Notes under the pieces: model-generated
What the model saw: the letters and a program-made list of their open reading frames with translations, nothing else
Told to the model about the DNA's origin: nothing
Database searches by the model: none
Translations under genes and position numbers: made by a program
NCBI RefSeq assembly: GCF_963576675.1
Contig: NC_088919.1
Coordinates: forward strand, 62,764,578 to 62,828,577
Direction of reading: 5' to 3'
DNA: 64,000 nucleotides
Source of the DNA: Euphorbia lathyris
Taxonomy: Eukaryota > Streptophyta > Magnoliopsida > Malpighiales > Euphorbiaceae
Shown here: positions 32,805 through 45,732 of the stretch, piece by piece
Numbering within the stretch: position 1 is the stretch's first letter
Layout of the letters: each line of letters opens with the position of its first letter

Positions 32805-33567
32805 TACAGGGTCAGTCTGTTACTGACTGTTCCAGTATGAGAGGAAGACTATTACCATAAACAAGAATATAACATGAAATATAATCCATATGATTCGAGA
32901 TAATGTCTCCAGTGATTTCCAATTCTAGATAGAATATTCAGATTTCGAAAGAGAATAACAGATGTTAATGTCAATTGCCAAGCAAAGTCCACCAATCGTT
33001 TGTTGAATTTTCTTTTGATGTTCCTGTACATTGGTTGACAAGATAAACTATTTTGATGACAATAACTTTTAGCCTCTTTGAGAATAGAGGAAAAGGAAAG
33101 TTTAAGAAAATGAAATGTGGAGACCAACATTTAAATCCCCCTAAACAAGGTTTTAAGAGTATCTCTTATGAGACTTTTAGTCCATTCTCCAAAAATAATA
33201 TAAACAATTGACTCTTAGTAACATGAGCAGTGAGTGACTAATACACAACAATACTCCTTACTCGCTACTTTTTTATTCTTTTATCATTAAAATTAGTAAT
33301 ATATTGTTATATTATTATATGTGCTCAATAATAAATTATTAATAAAAAATAATTTGAGAAGTCACTAAGAGTGGAGAGAGGCTTCTCAATAATAAAGAGG
33401 AAAGGGAGACTCTTAGTGATTTGAAGAGCCACTAGAAGGCTGTTGGAGTTGGTTTTAACTCTCACTCTTCAAATTTTAACTTAAGTCTCTTGGAGATGCT
33501 GTAAATATTTCAATTCAACAAAAATGCCATAAATCTAAAAATTTGTAACGAAAAAGCAACCACCGTT
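32805..33567. other. Gene-free stretch with possible hairpin element
   Basis: Mirrored words (gtcactaagagt near 33361 and actcttagtgattt near 33411), together with gttggagttgg and tctcttggagatgctgt near 33440-33500, resemble plant MITEs, but I could not define two ends. A 92-codon minus-strand ORF (32852-33130) is unrecognised. Confidence 0.3.
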
Positions 33568-33568
33568 T

Positions 33569-33834
33569 AACTTTGATTTCACCCGTGGTCCTTTTATCCG
33601 GAAACCACAAACTCATTCGTGGAGATGTCACGTTGATGACATGTCATCGAAATTTCACCACGTGGAAAATAATAAAAATATATATTTTCCACACATTCTC
33701 CACGTGGAAGATAGGAAAATATATATATTTATTTTGTTGCATGTGCCAAAATTTGATAACATGTCATCTATGTGCAGCTCTGGAGAATGTGTTTATCAGT
33801 TTCTGGACAAAAGGACCATAGATGAAACCAAACT
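33569..33834. mobile_element. MITE with about 36-bp inverted ends
   Basis: The left end ctttgatttcacccgtggtc and inverted right end gtttggtttcatctatggtc both continue into ccttttatcc or ccttttgtcc. Flanks show taa on both sides (gtttaa and ttaaa), which suggests a 3-bp TAA duplication of the Harbinger/Tourist type (inference). The interior repeats ccacgtgg words in both orientations. Confidence 0.7.
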
Positions 33835-34130
33835 TAAATAGCAATGACTTTCTATTTATGGTAGTTATGTTAACCTGTGATCTGCTTATCAGATGCTCAC
33901 TGTACAAAAAAAAACATAAAAATACAAAGGCAATATCATAAAGAAATTCCTATTGATGTGCAAAATTTGATGTATGATTGAAATTTAAAAGCATTACAAA
34001 CTTCGTACATGTAAGTGAGATAGTCATTTTTATTTACATGATACTTGTACGTGTATATCTACTCAATAGAGCATACAGAAGAAATATAGTATAAACTGTA
34101 CCTTGAGATTCTAGAATCACTATGAAACAG

Positions 34131-37100
34131 CTATTCATCTTTCCTTTCTACTTCTAATGCAATCTCATTACGGCGTGTAAATGGAAGTGTAAATGGGGGA
34201 TTGTACTGCAACCAAGAATAATCGAAAGTTCAAATATTTATACACTAGTTTTGAGCAAAATAAAATGGTTATCCAGAAAATATGATTTGCATTTTAACAG
34301 ACTCTTACCTGTGCAACTTCTACTGAAGCACCCTCTTTTACTCGAAAATTCGTGTCATTTTTTAAAGCATTTCGTAACTTTGATTCCCTTTGTTTAACAT
34401 CTTCATCAGTAACAAAACCTGATTCAGATACAATAAGAGGATTGTTAGAACTTGTTAGGAATTGAATTGGTTGTTGATTTATAATAAGCTTCATATGCAG
34501 AACAAGAAATTAGATATTTTCTATCACAAGAACAAGAAATATATGTAGTTTGGCTATTTTTGCCTATATCCAGGGCGAGGAGGAAATCTCATCCTTTAGT
34601 AATCAGCAAGTTGGTAATAATCCATTAGTAATCAGCAAATTGGTACAACAGTAAGGAAATCTCATCTTTTACCGAAGTCTCTAACTTTCGAATCCCATGA
34701 GACCCGATTATACTTATTACTCACACATATGTATATTCCAAAAACACAAGCTCCAAGACTTTCAGTGCAAATTAAGACTAAAAGTATAATGCTTTTACTA
34801 GTAGGACTCATTTTAAAGAGAGAGTTTTCAATTCCTATATTAATTAGGAAGCCAAACTAAAATAGGATTGTAGATATACCTTAACAAAGATTATGGGCCT
34901 ATACACTTGAAAAGCTGGGAAATCTGCAGCTATTGATTAACTCATATAAATAAATTGATATTGTAAGATTATCTGCAGCTATCTATCTAGTCCAGCTAAG
35001 TTCTACAGTATCGAATTCTAAAAATACACCCCTCAAGCCTTAATTATTATGTGAGGAAAAGCAATTATGACAAGTCTGACTTACGATAATTTTTTCGATT
35101 GAAGCATTCTTCATACTTCAATCAAGCATAAGGATGTCCATCAAAGTTCACTGAGTTACAACATGTAACATAAAGCATGTTCACTTTCTCAGTTGAATTC
35201 GATTGAAATGGCACATAGCTCTAGATTATGGGGTTCCTTCTAGACCTGAACATAAAATTTTATGTTCTTTTATAAACAGCCTTTCGAGTCTTAAGTGAGA
35301 TGCTGCTAGCAATCACCCAACTTAAATGCAGAACCTTGAAGATATGTTTTAATTTTGTACATCTAACTAAATGCAAATCTGACGTACATCAAAATGTTTA
35401 GACATCAATCACAAACAATAGAAAAGACCTTCATCTGGACTATATGGACTGACTGTTCTATAGTTTATCAACCATAAAAGTAACAAGAGCCATCTACATC
35501 TTTTAATGGTCCTATAAACAAATCACGATATCCACAAAGTTCAGCTCTAAATTTATCATAAAGCGCAAACCTGAAAAGGCCACAACTGCAACAACTTTCT
35601 TTGGCACTTCTTTTATTCTCACAGATGGATCTTTGGGATATGGCAAATTAGCACCATACTTGGAGGGCATGACAAAAGACATTTGCCAGGTTTCCTGATT
35701 TTCAGTCTGCATAAAGTTGTGATCACATTAAGTGACGATAAATTAATTCTAACATGGATTCAAGATATTGGTACTAGAAGTACAATTACGGAGACCAATT
35801 CTGTGGCAACCGAACAGACTCATGTGGAAGTGACCCAAAAGCAAAACTAATAATGTTTACCAAGATGCCTGTTAAGCCTTAGGCTATGCATGAAAAATGG
35901 TAACTCACATTTCAACAACTTCAAATCCAATTCCAGGTTTTGAAAATCTTGGGAATTGCAACTTGGACGACCATCATAACAAGTAACAACTAGGCTATCA
36001 AACCTCGGAAGAGGGCATGATTAAACAAAAAGAAGAATACAGACATTTAGAGTCCCAGAATCTTCATTTAGAGATGCATACAAACAAATGGGAATCAGAA
36101 TACCAACCAGGCTGGACATAAGGCCAACCTGAAACTTAATAAAAAGAAAACTATGAAGATTGAAGTCATACAATAGTTTAGCATAATTCACTTACATCTA
36201 AACATAAAAATACAAATCGAGGATAGAAAACATAAGCATTGGCATTTGACTTGTAGGACTGTGCCTTCCGAATTACCAACAAACACCAAAGATAAGAGTA
36301 GGGGTGACAATTTCTGACACGAGACAACCTAACTGACATGATTATCATTTTTCTTGCATTTATATCATATGGAACATATAGATGACATAACACAGATAAT
36401 CGGAAATTGTCACCCCTAGATATGTTCTCACCTTTTTTGTTATAACAGGAGTTGTCATTTCCATTTTCTCTCCATAAGGTTGAATCTTACGTGTCACAAC
36501 AGGCGTAGTCATTTCCATTTTCTCCATTGTGGTATTCTAGAAAATCGAAAAACTACATAAAAATTAAACTAAAAGAAGCAGGTGCTCTAAATAAAAAAAT
36601 GCAATGGGGGAAATTGATCTGCAAACTTGTATCTCAACTACCTTACCAAACAAGTACTCAGCTAAGACATTAAAGGACCGAGATGCACCATTGAGGTCAA
36701 ATCCAGTCTTCCCTGGCATTGTTGTCTCCGCTATAAAGTACGGCTAATTAAACAATAAAACCTAATTAAAATCTACAACAACAACAACAAAGCCTTAGTC
36801 CCGAAATGATTCGGGGTCGGCTAACATGAACCATCATATAAAACCGTGAAAATCAAGTCGTGTCAGCGACACAGATTCGCTCCCTCCACTCCGTCCTATC
36901 CACTACCATATTTTCTTCAATTCCCAATAAACTCATATCACTCTCGATCACCCTCCTCCAAGTTTGCTTAGGTCTTCCCCTACCCCTCACCACTACATCC
37001 CTTTGCCACTCTTCGGTTCTCCTAACCGGCGCATCAAGCGCTCTACGTCTCACATGGCCAAACCACCTTAGTCGGTTTTCTCTCATTTTATTCTCAATAG

Positions 37101-38508
37101 ATGTAACCCCTACTTTTGTCCTAATTATTTCATTACGCACCCGGTCCTTTCTCGTGTGACCACACATCCATCTCAACATACGCATCTCCGCCACCGACAT
37201 CTTATGGATGTGGCAGTGTTTCACTGCCCAACACTCCGTACCATATAACAATGCTGGTCTAATTGCCGTCCGGTAGAATTTTCCCTTCAATCTATTAGGC
37301 ATGCCGGGATCACAAAGGAAACCCGTAGCACTCTTCCACTTCGACCAACCAGCTTTAATCCTATGGGCAACATCTCCATCTACTTCTCCATCCGTTTGGA
37401 TAATAGATCCTAAATACCGGAAGCAATCCGAGGCCTGAACAACTCTCCCATCTAGGGTGATTGTCCCTGCCTCCCTACTCCTACGGCCGCTAAACTTACA
37501 CTCCAAATATTCTGTCTTACTTCGACTCAACTTAAAGCCTCTAGATTCTAGAGTTTGCCTCCATAGTTCCAACTTCATCTCCACTCCTTCTTTCGTCTCA
37601 TCAACCAACACAATATCATCTGCAAACAGCATGCACCATGGTATACCATCTTGAAGTGAACTTGTTAGTTCATCCATAACGATGGCAAAAAGAAATGGGC
37701 TTAGTGCGGAACCTTGATGCACTCCAATCGTAATAGGAAACTCTTCAGTTTTCCCAACACTAGTATGTACACTCGTGCATACTCCCTCATACATGTCCTT
37801 TATGATGTCAATATATTTCCGCGAAATGCCTTTCCTTATCAAGGCCCACCAAAGTACTTCCCTTGGTACCTTATCATATGCTTTCTCCAAGTCAATGAAA
37901 ACCTAATTAAAATCTAGCTTAATTTAATTTTAAGAAATCACATCAAGAGAAAATCAGAACATTGAAAAATGCACCTCAACTTCTCTAATCTCGTACTGTT
38001 CTTTCTTACTCAACACCTTATATTCCACCGATTCAAGGTTCGGAACTTCAAAATAAACATTAAACGTTAAATCCATTAAGGAAAGACTAAACTACGATTT
38101 AAATAAAATTACCAGTCATTAGTGCTTCCTCCAAATTCTGGCTCTCGAACCTCTTCGGCAACACATATTTCGCAGTCTCATTAGCCAAATCTAACAAAAC
38201 TGAGCAATCAAAGCATACAGTGATTACTGAAGAACTAATAATTACGAGCTACATGAAAAGCAAAAGTAGTATAGTGAGGAATCTCGTTAACATTTACGGC
38301 GTTGAGAAACATTAGAAGTCTGGGAAGCGAGAGCGAAAACGAGAGAAACACGAGCTTCGAAAGCCGAAGACATGGCTCTTCTCGGCGGTGAAGAAGCGAT
38401 TCTGTCAGTGGCCATGGATTTGATCATGGTGAACGACGGCGTGATGGTTATGCGCGGTGATTGAATCATCAGTGAAGGCTGGAAGAGAAGCATAGTGTTT
38501 TTGAGCAA
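34131..38508 (-). CDS. Plastid-type SOUL heme-binding protein, 298 aa, eight exons
   Basis: Proposed minus-strand join: 38508-38298, 38199-38113, 38045-37975, 36743-36642, 36536-36432, 35706-35571, 34418-34309, 34205-34131. All introns have GT-AG ends, all phases fit, and the stop is TAG. The N-terminus is rich in Ser, Thr and basic residues, fitting a plastid transit peptide. The SOUL domain follows: [41 protein letters not shown]-like [21 protein letters not shown], two [19 protein letters not shown] repeats, [26 protein letters not shown] and a C-terminal [20 protein letters not shown]. It matches, as I recall, Arabidopsis At3g10130, a heme-binding-like chloroplast protein of similar length (about 309 aa). 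Proteins of this family bind heme or tetrapyrroles; the exact role is unclear. Intron 3 contains an RTE LINE and intron 5 contains a small hAT MITE. A partial copy lies at 17180-19810. The start at 38508 could instead be an internal Met. Confidence 0.9.
36299..36418. mobile_element. Small hAT MITE in a SOUL intron, 120 bp
   Basis: The ends taggggtgacaatttctg and, inverted, taggggtgacaatttccg match almost perfectly. The right flank gatatg and the left flank in the duplicate copy (gatatgag at about 19766) suggest the original 8-bp target. The truncated partner in the duplicate (near 19773) shows it was present before the duplication. Confidence 0.75.
36776..37897 (-). mobile_element. 5'-truncated RTE-clade LINE in a SOUL intron
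   Basis: A perfect 19-bp target duplication (aaaacctaattaaaatcta) lies at 36757-36775 and 37898-37916. The minus-strand 3' end is a (TTG)n tract (plus-strand caacaacaacaacaa at 36776), the characteristic tail of RTE elements. The element starts inside the reverse transcriptase, so only the 3' part of the full unit inserted. The insertion lies between exons 3 and 4 and is spliced out if the intron is still recognised. Confidence 0.95.
36853..37890 (-). pseudogene. RTE LINE reverse transcriptase C-terminal part, 345 codons open
   Basis: It begins within the palm domain ([17 protein letters not shown]) and has [14 protein letters not shown] and the catalytic FADDIVLV. It also has the RTE-typical [37 protein letters not shown] and [12 protein letters not shown] strings. 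The endonuclease domain is absent because of the 5' truncation. The long open frame indicates recent insertion. Confidence 0.9.
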
Positions 38509-38736
38509 TTGGCTCTTTCCGAATATCTTCTATGGTTTAAATTTCTGTTGATCAAATTATATTTTCATTTATTTGTTATTTAGTAAACAGGTGGTTGCGG
38601 TTGTTGGAGTTTCCAGTTTGTTTGTTTGTTTTTTTTTGTTTTTTTCTAACTAATGGGCTTAAGCCCAAAATACGGAGAGAAAATTACACATAAATTCATG
38701 TTTTTTTTTTATGGTAAAACTTCATGTTTTAAAAAG

Positions 38737-39172
38737 GCCTAATATACAAGGAACTCTGAACTTGTCCGAATATTACAACTGTCCTTCCAAACTTTTAATT
38801 GTAACAACTTATCCCTTAAATTTATCTAATCGTAAAACATAACCCTTCAAACTTGTCCAATTGTAAAATATAACCCCTCAAACTTGTCCAATTGTAAAAC
38901 ATAATCCCAAATTGCTAACATGGACTACAATTGAAGAAACACGTGAAATACAAAAGCTGCAACGCTCGTGGAGTGTGATAATCAGATCTTTAGCGTGATA
39001 CGAATCCGGAAAAACGTTTTTACGGTTGCTTCAAGTACGGGGTAAAAAAATTTCCAATTTGGGGTTATGTTTTACAATTTGACAAGTTTAAGGGGTAAGT
39101 TGTTACAATTAAAAGTTGGAGGGGGCAGTTGCAATATTTGGACAAGTTCAGGGAGGTTATTTGTATATTAGG
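38737..39172. mobile_element. MITE of the CCTAATATACAA family
   Basis: The ends cctaatatacaaggaactct and, inverted, cctaatatacaaataacctc match. The arms carry gaacttgtcc and ggacaagttc words, and repeated aacttgtccaattgtaaaa lines inside. It resembles the ggcttaatacat families at 19149 and 62815. It lies about 230 bases upstream of the SOUL start codon. Confidence 0.7.
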
Positions 39173-39608
39173 ATTTTTAAAAACTATTTACAATTATATC
39201 AAGTCATATCTTAGATTATCTCAACTTAGTAAAATCAACACTTTTAATGTATTTTAAAGATTAGAATTTATAAATTAAAAGTTTGAAATATACTTTTTAG
39301 GATTTATTATTTATGAATTGGAGTTTAGAATTTTTAAATTATAGTGTAAAATCATAATATATAAAAAATAATGATATATTAAGAATTAAGTTTGGTAATA
39401 TAACTTAGTTGTAATTTTGTATTTAATTATGACCCCAAATATATTTGACCCCAAATATGAACCTCACCACCACCACCACTTAAATGCTGCTCAATTTCCC
39501 TTTTAAATACCAATTATTGTTATTTGATGAAATTCCTTAAAAGTAGAATTTTTTTTTTTTTTGAAATTTTTAAAAAAATAATAAAATTGAACTGAAGTAT
39601 AACCAATG
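39173..39608. other. Gene-free AT-rich stretch
   Basis: No feature seen apart from T and A runs. Confidence 0.4.
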
Positions 39609-39625
39609 AGGATAAAATTCTATTT

Positions 39626-40142
39626 AAAAAACCGCAAGCCGTGTACCTAAAATGTAACGTTGATAGGGCAATGTTTAATGATTCGGGTCAGTTTAGAACT
39701 GGTGCAGTCATTAGGGACGAACATGGCTCTTTTATTGCATGCTATAGCAGCATCAGCGCGGTACCAGCGACTCGACCTTGGCAGAAGCAGACGCTCTTCA
39801 GACAGCACTTGTATGGGTGTCTAAGTCGGGTCTGTCGAAGGCTGAGTTTGAATTGGACTCGTTGGGAGTGGTTTTGAAGATTGTCTCAGGGAAAACTGGT
39901 CTATCTGATCGAGGAGCGGTCATACAGGACTGCAAAAGTATCATCTCAACACACGGTTGTTTTTTAGTTTCTCATATTCCGCGTTTAGCGAATGGGGTTG
40001 CTCATATAGTAGTTAGGTAAGCTCGTTCCAATTCTAACGTTTTTGTTTCACATTCTATTCCAGATTGGATTGTTGATATAATATTACGGGATGCTATTTC
40101 TGAATAATCAATAAAATCGGTATTTTTCTTTCAAAAACAAAA
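39626..40142 (+). mobile_element. 5'-truncated LINE 3' end with RNase H remnant
   Basis: A 17-bp target duplication aggataaaattctattt flanks it at 39609-39625 and 40143-40159. The coding remnant is an RNase H-like domain of the plant L1 type (CNVDRA, TGAVIRDEHG, EADALQTALVW, FELDSLGVV, SHIPRLANGVAH). It is broken by a frameshift near 39775, so it reads in two frames. The 3' end is A-rich (ctttcaaaaacaaaa). It differs clearly from the RNase H of the neighbouring full-length LINE. Confidence 0.85.
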
Positions 40143-40334
40143 AGGATAAAATTCTATTTTAAAATTTGTAAGAATATACTTGTATTTTTCAATAGGTTAA
40201 GGTATTTTTTACCCTTATCCTATCATATTAAGAAAAGAAAAAAAAATCATTGAATTTTCATCAATTATACTTAACATATTAAACTCCTCAGAGGCCGCCG
40301 CTGCAATTTCCCGTCCTTCTCTCTGAGCTAAACC

Positions 40335-41617
40335 ATGGCCTCTACGCTTGAAGATCATGTCAGAATCCGAGTTCTCTTCAATCCAAATCTCCGCTTTGGA
40401 GTCATAGACAAGCCCGCCCCTCAACAGACGCCTTCTTTCTTTGCAATTTTGCGCCGTAACCTCCAAATAAAACCTCAATCGGCGGCCACCATCTCTGAAA
40501 TCGGTGGTATTCGGTCCGTACGAATATCACAATCGGCGTATGAAAAGCGCCTCGCTCTCTGCGAACACTCCCTCATCGGGCGGCTGATCCTAACCAAAGG
40601 AGAAGTCCCTTGGAAAACTGCAAAGTTAAAAGCCCGACTCGCTACCGAATGGGGGTTATCGGAACCCTGGAAATTAATCTCGATTGGAAGGGGTTATTAT
40701 CAGGTATTTCTTCCCTCGAACAGGGCAAAGGAGATGGCTATGAGTAAAGGCGTCCTCAACTTAAGACCAGGCATCTTCCGGTTACAACCTTGGAAGGCAG
40801 ATTTCGACCCTTTTGCGGAAAAATCCATACATGCTCAGGTATGGGTTCGCCTTTATGGGTTATCTTGGGAGTATTGGGATCCTCAAATCCTATCGGACAT
40901 TGACCGGGGACTAGGAGGGCTGATTAGGTTTGATAAGAGGACTCTTGAAGGGGAGGTTGGGCATTATGCTAGACTCTTGATTGACATTGCTTTAGCAGAT
41001 GAAATTCCCACTCAACTTGGTGTTGAAAGGGAGGGTAAACAATTTTGGATTGATGTATCATATGAAAATCTACCTAGTTTCTGTAAAATATGCTGTAACA
41101 TTGGGCATATGGCGTATGAATGCTGGAAAATTTCAAAACCTGCCGCACCTAAACGCCCCGATAAAGTGACAGGTATTGAGTATAAAGCAAAACCATCTCG
41201 AGTCGATAAGCCTGCGTTGGTTGGGCTGACAATTCGTTAGTTACAGTCTCTAAAATCACCACAAAAATTATTGATGCCCTTGGGGAAACTACGGACAAGG
41301 TAGAAGCGCTTCCGGAAACGAACTCTGAACCGGATGAAGAAATCAACACTGAGCTCTTAAATGCCCAATCTCCTTTTATGCAGGCGCAGGACAAGGAAGT
41401 GGAATGTTGGGAGGAGTTATGTGATAGAGCCCCGTCACCCGGAATTGCTAACATCGTCACTCCTTTGAATGCAAAGAGTAGCTGGGCAGATGAATCGGAT
41501 GAGGAAACACAGGGTTGGGAAACAGTCACAGGAAAGAAAACCGTTACAAAGCAGAAAGTGGGAAGGGACATAACTCATGCGGGACGGGTCCGCAAGCCAC
41601 CGGCTTATCTCAGATGA
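40335..41617 (+). pseudogene. LINE ORF1: DUF4283 and zinc-knuckle protein
   Basis: It is open to the stop at 41240, then continues in another frame (to a TGA at 41615-41617) after a frameshift near 41230. The first part has the DUF4283 core (SLIGRLILTKGEVPWKTAKL, WKLISIGRGYYQVFL, GIFRLQPWKADFDP, VWVRLYGLSWEYW) and a CX2CX4HX4C zinc knuckle (CKICCNIGHMAYEC). The second part is acidic and ends THAGRVRKPPAYLR. ORF1 proteins of plant L1 elements are thought to bind the element RNA. Confidence 0.9.
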
Positions 41618-44600
41618 CAATTTTATTTTGGAATTGCAGAGGCCTGATGAACGCAGGCACACAGCTATATCTTTACAACATCTGCAATTCTCACAAACCA
41701 GATTGGTTATGTATAGCCGAGCCGATGGGAGATTTTGATTCAATAAGTCAAAGGTTCTGGGATCAGTTGGGTATGAATTTGATAGCACACAATGACAGAG
41801 ATAAGCCGTCAATGTGGTTGTTTCAGGCCAATCACTTGACGGTTCAGAGCGACATTCTGCATAGAAGCGACCAATGTCTGGTTATGAGCTGCAGCTTACA
41901 GGGGAACCCGCATTTCTTCTACTTTGTCTACGCAAGTAACTGGTCAAACCGACATAAGCTATTATTTGAGGAAGTAACGAGTATTCAACGCAGAAATCCG
42001 GGTGTCTGGGTCTCCATTGGTGATTTCAACGTGGTGTTGGGGGCTCACGAAAAATCTCAGGGGTCCTCTTGCTCCGCGCCCCCGTCGGGATTTTCGTGTT
42101 TTTGTAGATAATGGGGAATGGCGTGACGTCCCAACTGCAGGCTCATTTTTCACTTGGACCAATGGCAGGCATGGCCAAGCCAGGGTTGAGAGAAGACTAG
42201 ATAGAGTTATGGTATCAGAAGAATTTTCTCAATTATGGTCTTACAATTGCACTTCGCTGATAAGGCATCATTCAGACCACCACCCGTTGTTGTTCCGTTT
42301 CTACTGTGATCAACGAAGGGTCTCAAGGTTTCGCTTCCAATCAATGTGGGTGAATCACCCGGGTCTAAGGGATGTGATAAGAAATTTCTGGGAAGCAGAT
42401 CATCCATCCGTGGGTCCTATGCAACTCCATAGTCACAAATTAAGAGGGCTCAGGCATGTCTTAAGGCGGTGGAACAGAGATTTCTTTGGTCATCTGGATC
42501 GAAACATTGAACATAGTGAATCCGAGATAAATGAGATTCAGCTTCAGATGGCTCATGGGTTTACGGAGGAGCTGCACGCAAAGGAACTTGAGGCTCACTC
42601 GAGACTTGATTTTCATTTAATGCAAAAGGAAACTTATCTGAAAGAAAATAGCAAGGTAAATGGCTGTCTGTCGGTGACCGTAACAGCACGTTTTTTCACC
42701 GAATGGCCACCCAACGAAATGCGTCTAATGGCATTACAGCTCTGATGATTGACGACACCTTAGTTACGGATCAGAACCAGATCGCGGCCCATATAACGGA
42801 CTTCTTTGGCAATTTATTCACTAATCCTGTCACGAGTCGGCCGGTGGATACTTCGAGAGTGGCGGAGGTTGTCTCGGGATTGGTTAACAGTGAAATGAAC
42901 GAGGAGCTTCTCCGTTGTCCGTCGGATTCATAAATTATGAAAACAGTCATGGGGATGAGCCCGACAAGCGCCCCTGGGCCTGACGGCTTTACGGGTCAGT
43001 TTTATCAAAGCTTTTGGGGGATTATTGGTCCAGATGTATGCCGCATGATCCGCTGGTTTTTTGAGAATGGGGAAATCAGTACCGGTCTAAACTCGAATGT
43101 CCTATCTCTAATTCTCAAGATTGATGGTGCTCTTCGCATTGAACAATACCGGCCGATAGTTATGAGCAATTTCAGCTTCAAAGTTCTTTCTAAAATCCTT
43201 GTGGACAGGTTAGCTGAAGTGGCAAATGCTATTGTCTCCCCTAACCAATTCGGCTTTATCAAAGGCCGGAATATTCATCAATGCATCGCTCTTGCTTCAG
43301 AAGGGATCAATACCATGCGGAAGAAGTGTTTCGGCGGCAATATGAGCTTGAAAATCGACATTGCTAAAGCTTTCGATACCCTGGATTGGAATTTTCTCCT
43401 CGTTGTTCTGGAGGCTTTTGGTTTCTCTTTGCAGTTCAGGGATTGGATTCTTAATCTTTTATCATCAGCTAGGATATCCATTATGACTCACTCTGGCCTT
43501 CATGGATATTTTGCTTGTTCGCGTGGTGTTCGTCAAGGTGATCCGTTATCGCCAATCTTGTTTAGCCTGGCGAAGGAATTCCTTAGCAGATGGTTAGATA
43601 AATTGGTTGCAGAATGTAAACTCACTCAATCAGCATACTCAAGCTCTTTCAACTTCCCCACTCATCTGCTATACGTTGATGACACTCTTCTGTTTTTCCG
43701 GGCGAGCATGGAGAATGTGAAGTCCTTAGCAGCTGCCTTTGCATATTATGGTTCAATTTCTGGTCAGTGGGTGAATTGGCAGAAATCTGAGGTGTTCTTC
43801 GCTGACTCGGTTACAGCTAGGAGAAGGAGAAAGCTGTCGTATGTGACAGGAATTCACCAAGGTGAGCTCCCGTTTAACTATTTAGGCGTTCCGCTATTTG
43901 TTGGAGCCCCAAGATCATCCCTGCTTACCCCTTTAGCGGATAAAATCGTTGGGAAGTTCTCAAAATGGAAAGGCTCGGCTTTGTCAATGGCTGGGAGGCT
44001 TACGCTGGTCAAAGCAGTGATTCACGGCTCTTTAACGCACTCTTTTCTGATCTATAAATGGCCGAGCAAGTTGATCAAGAAAATATCTAGACAAATTCGG
44101 AACTTTATTTGGTCAGGCTCCACCTCTGGAAAAAAGATAATAACGCCACGCTGGACTCAATGTTACCCATCGTTTAAAGAAGGGGGGCTTGGTGTCAAAA
44201 AACTAGACATTTGGAATACTGCTTTATCAGGGAAACTTGCTTGGGGCGTGTTGGCGGATACTTCATTTTGTTTCAACATTCTTCGTTCTAGATTCATGAA
44301 TACTGGAGGTCTGGTTAGGCCAATCGCCTCCTCCTCTGTTTGGTCTTCTATTAAATCGGCCTATAAGGCGCTTCAGGATTATTGTAAGTGGTTCGTTGGC
44401 AGTGGTATAAATATTAATTTCTGGAATGCAGATTGGATTTACCCAACGATGGCAGAGCGCCTTGGTCTAAGCAAATCGGCAAGGGATAAAAGCCGTGAGA
44501 AAGTTTCTGATTTCATTCATGATGGGGTCTGGTCCGAATTGTCAGCTATGACCGATGATTACAGAGCGGATATATGCGCAGTTAAGATACACAGGGACAC

Positions 44601-45732
44601 GAGTGATATGTGCGCCTGGAAGCCTAGTTCAGATGGTATTTTCACGGTTCGCCTGTTTTATAATTGGCTCATGGGATTCAGGCCAATGAACATAACACGG
44701 CACCTTTGGCATCCCTCCATGCCCCCTTCCTACTCGTTAACCGCTTGGAGAGCGGTTCAGAATAGCCTCCCTACTCATGATCTGCTGAAAAGTATGGGGA
44801 TGATTATCGTTTCAAGATGTTGCCTTTGCCGGAACAACGAGGAGTCAGCAGCTCACCTTTTAATTCACTGTCAATTTGCCGCTCAGCTATGGAATGCAGT
44901 TTCATCGCTTTTTGGTCGCAGGATAGGGGTTGCCACGGACCTTAACACAAGAATTGCGGATACTTTGAAGAATCAGTTTAGCCCTCAAATCTGTAACCTT
45001 TGGCTCAGTGCTATAATAAACGTTGTTTGGATCATCTGGAGAACACGAAATGATTGTCTCTTTGAAAACATTGAGCCAAATATTCACAGAGCATTGAGAA
45101 ATCTTTGGACTAGGCTGCGGCAGACAGACGCAATTGGTACTGGTACTGTTTGGAATTCGCAAGTGGAGAGAAGTATTATAAACTCTCTAGCTATTCATCC
45201 TCGCCTTCGCCGTATGCCGCGAATTATCCCGGTTTGCTAGATGGCTCCTCCTGTGGGCTGGGTCAAGGCGAACTCTGATGCGTCGGTCACTAGCAACTCG
45301 GCCGGCGGTGGTGGGGTTTTTAGAAACAGCTCAGGGACAGTCATCGAGGCCTTTGCAATGCCGTCAAATTACAGATTTGCGCACATAGCCGAGCTAGAGG
45401 CAGCAATCTTTGTTGTTCGTATTGCAGCAGAAAATAACTGGAACCACCTCTGGCTTGAATGCGAATCGTCTTATGTCGTTGCAATGTTTCACTCTCGCTC
45501 GGGGAGGGTTCCTTGGATGTTACGTGGTGAATGGCTAGAGTGCTTAGACTTGCTATCCAATATCAGTGTTGTGGCTTCTCACATTTTCCGTGAAGGAAAC
45601 CAAGTAGCGGATAAATTAGCAAAATACGGTCGTCTGCAGCCCCAGATCATTCGTTGGAACACTGCCCCGGACTTCTATTTTGGTTTGATCAGAGATAACC
45701 TGTGGAAACGACCCTCGTTTCGTTTCACTTAG
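41614..45732 (+). pseudogene. LINE ORF2: endonuclease, reverse transcriptase, RNase H
   Basis: It starts with an ATG that overlaps the ORF1 stop as ATGA (41614-41617), consistent with coupled translation. Domains in order: APE-like endonuclease (MTILFWNCRGLMN, AEPMGDF, SIGDFNVVL, TWTNGRHGQARVERRLDRV, HHSDHHPLL); reverse transcriptase (PTSAPGPDGFTGQFYQSFW, YRPIVMSNFSFKVLSKIL, NQFGFIKGR, RGVRQGDPLSP, YVDDTLLF); zinc-like CCLC...H...C; and a C-terminal RNase H (VKANSDAS, ELEAAIFVVR, HIFREGNQVADKLAKYG). Breaks: a frameshift near 42075, a frameshift near 42660, in-frame TAA at 42931-42933 and in-frame TAG at 45238-45240. Confidence 0.9.
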
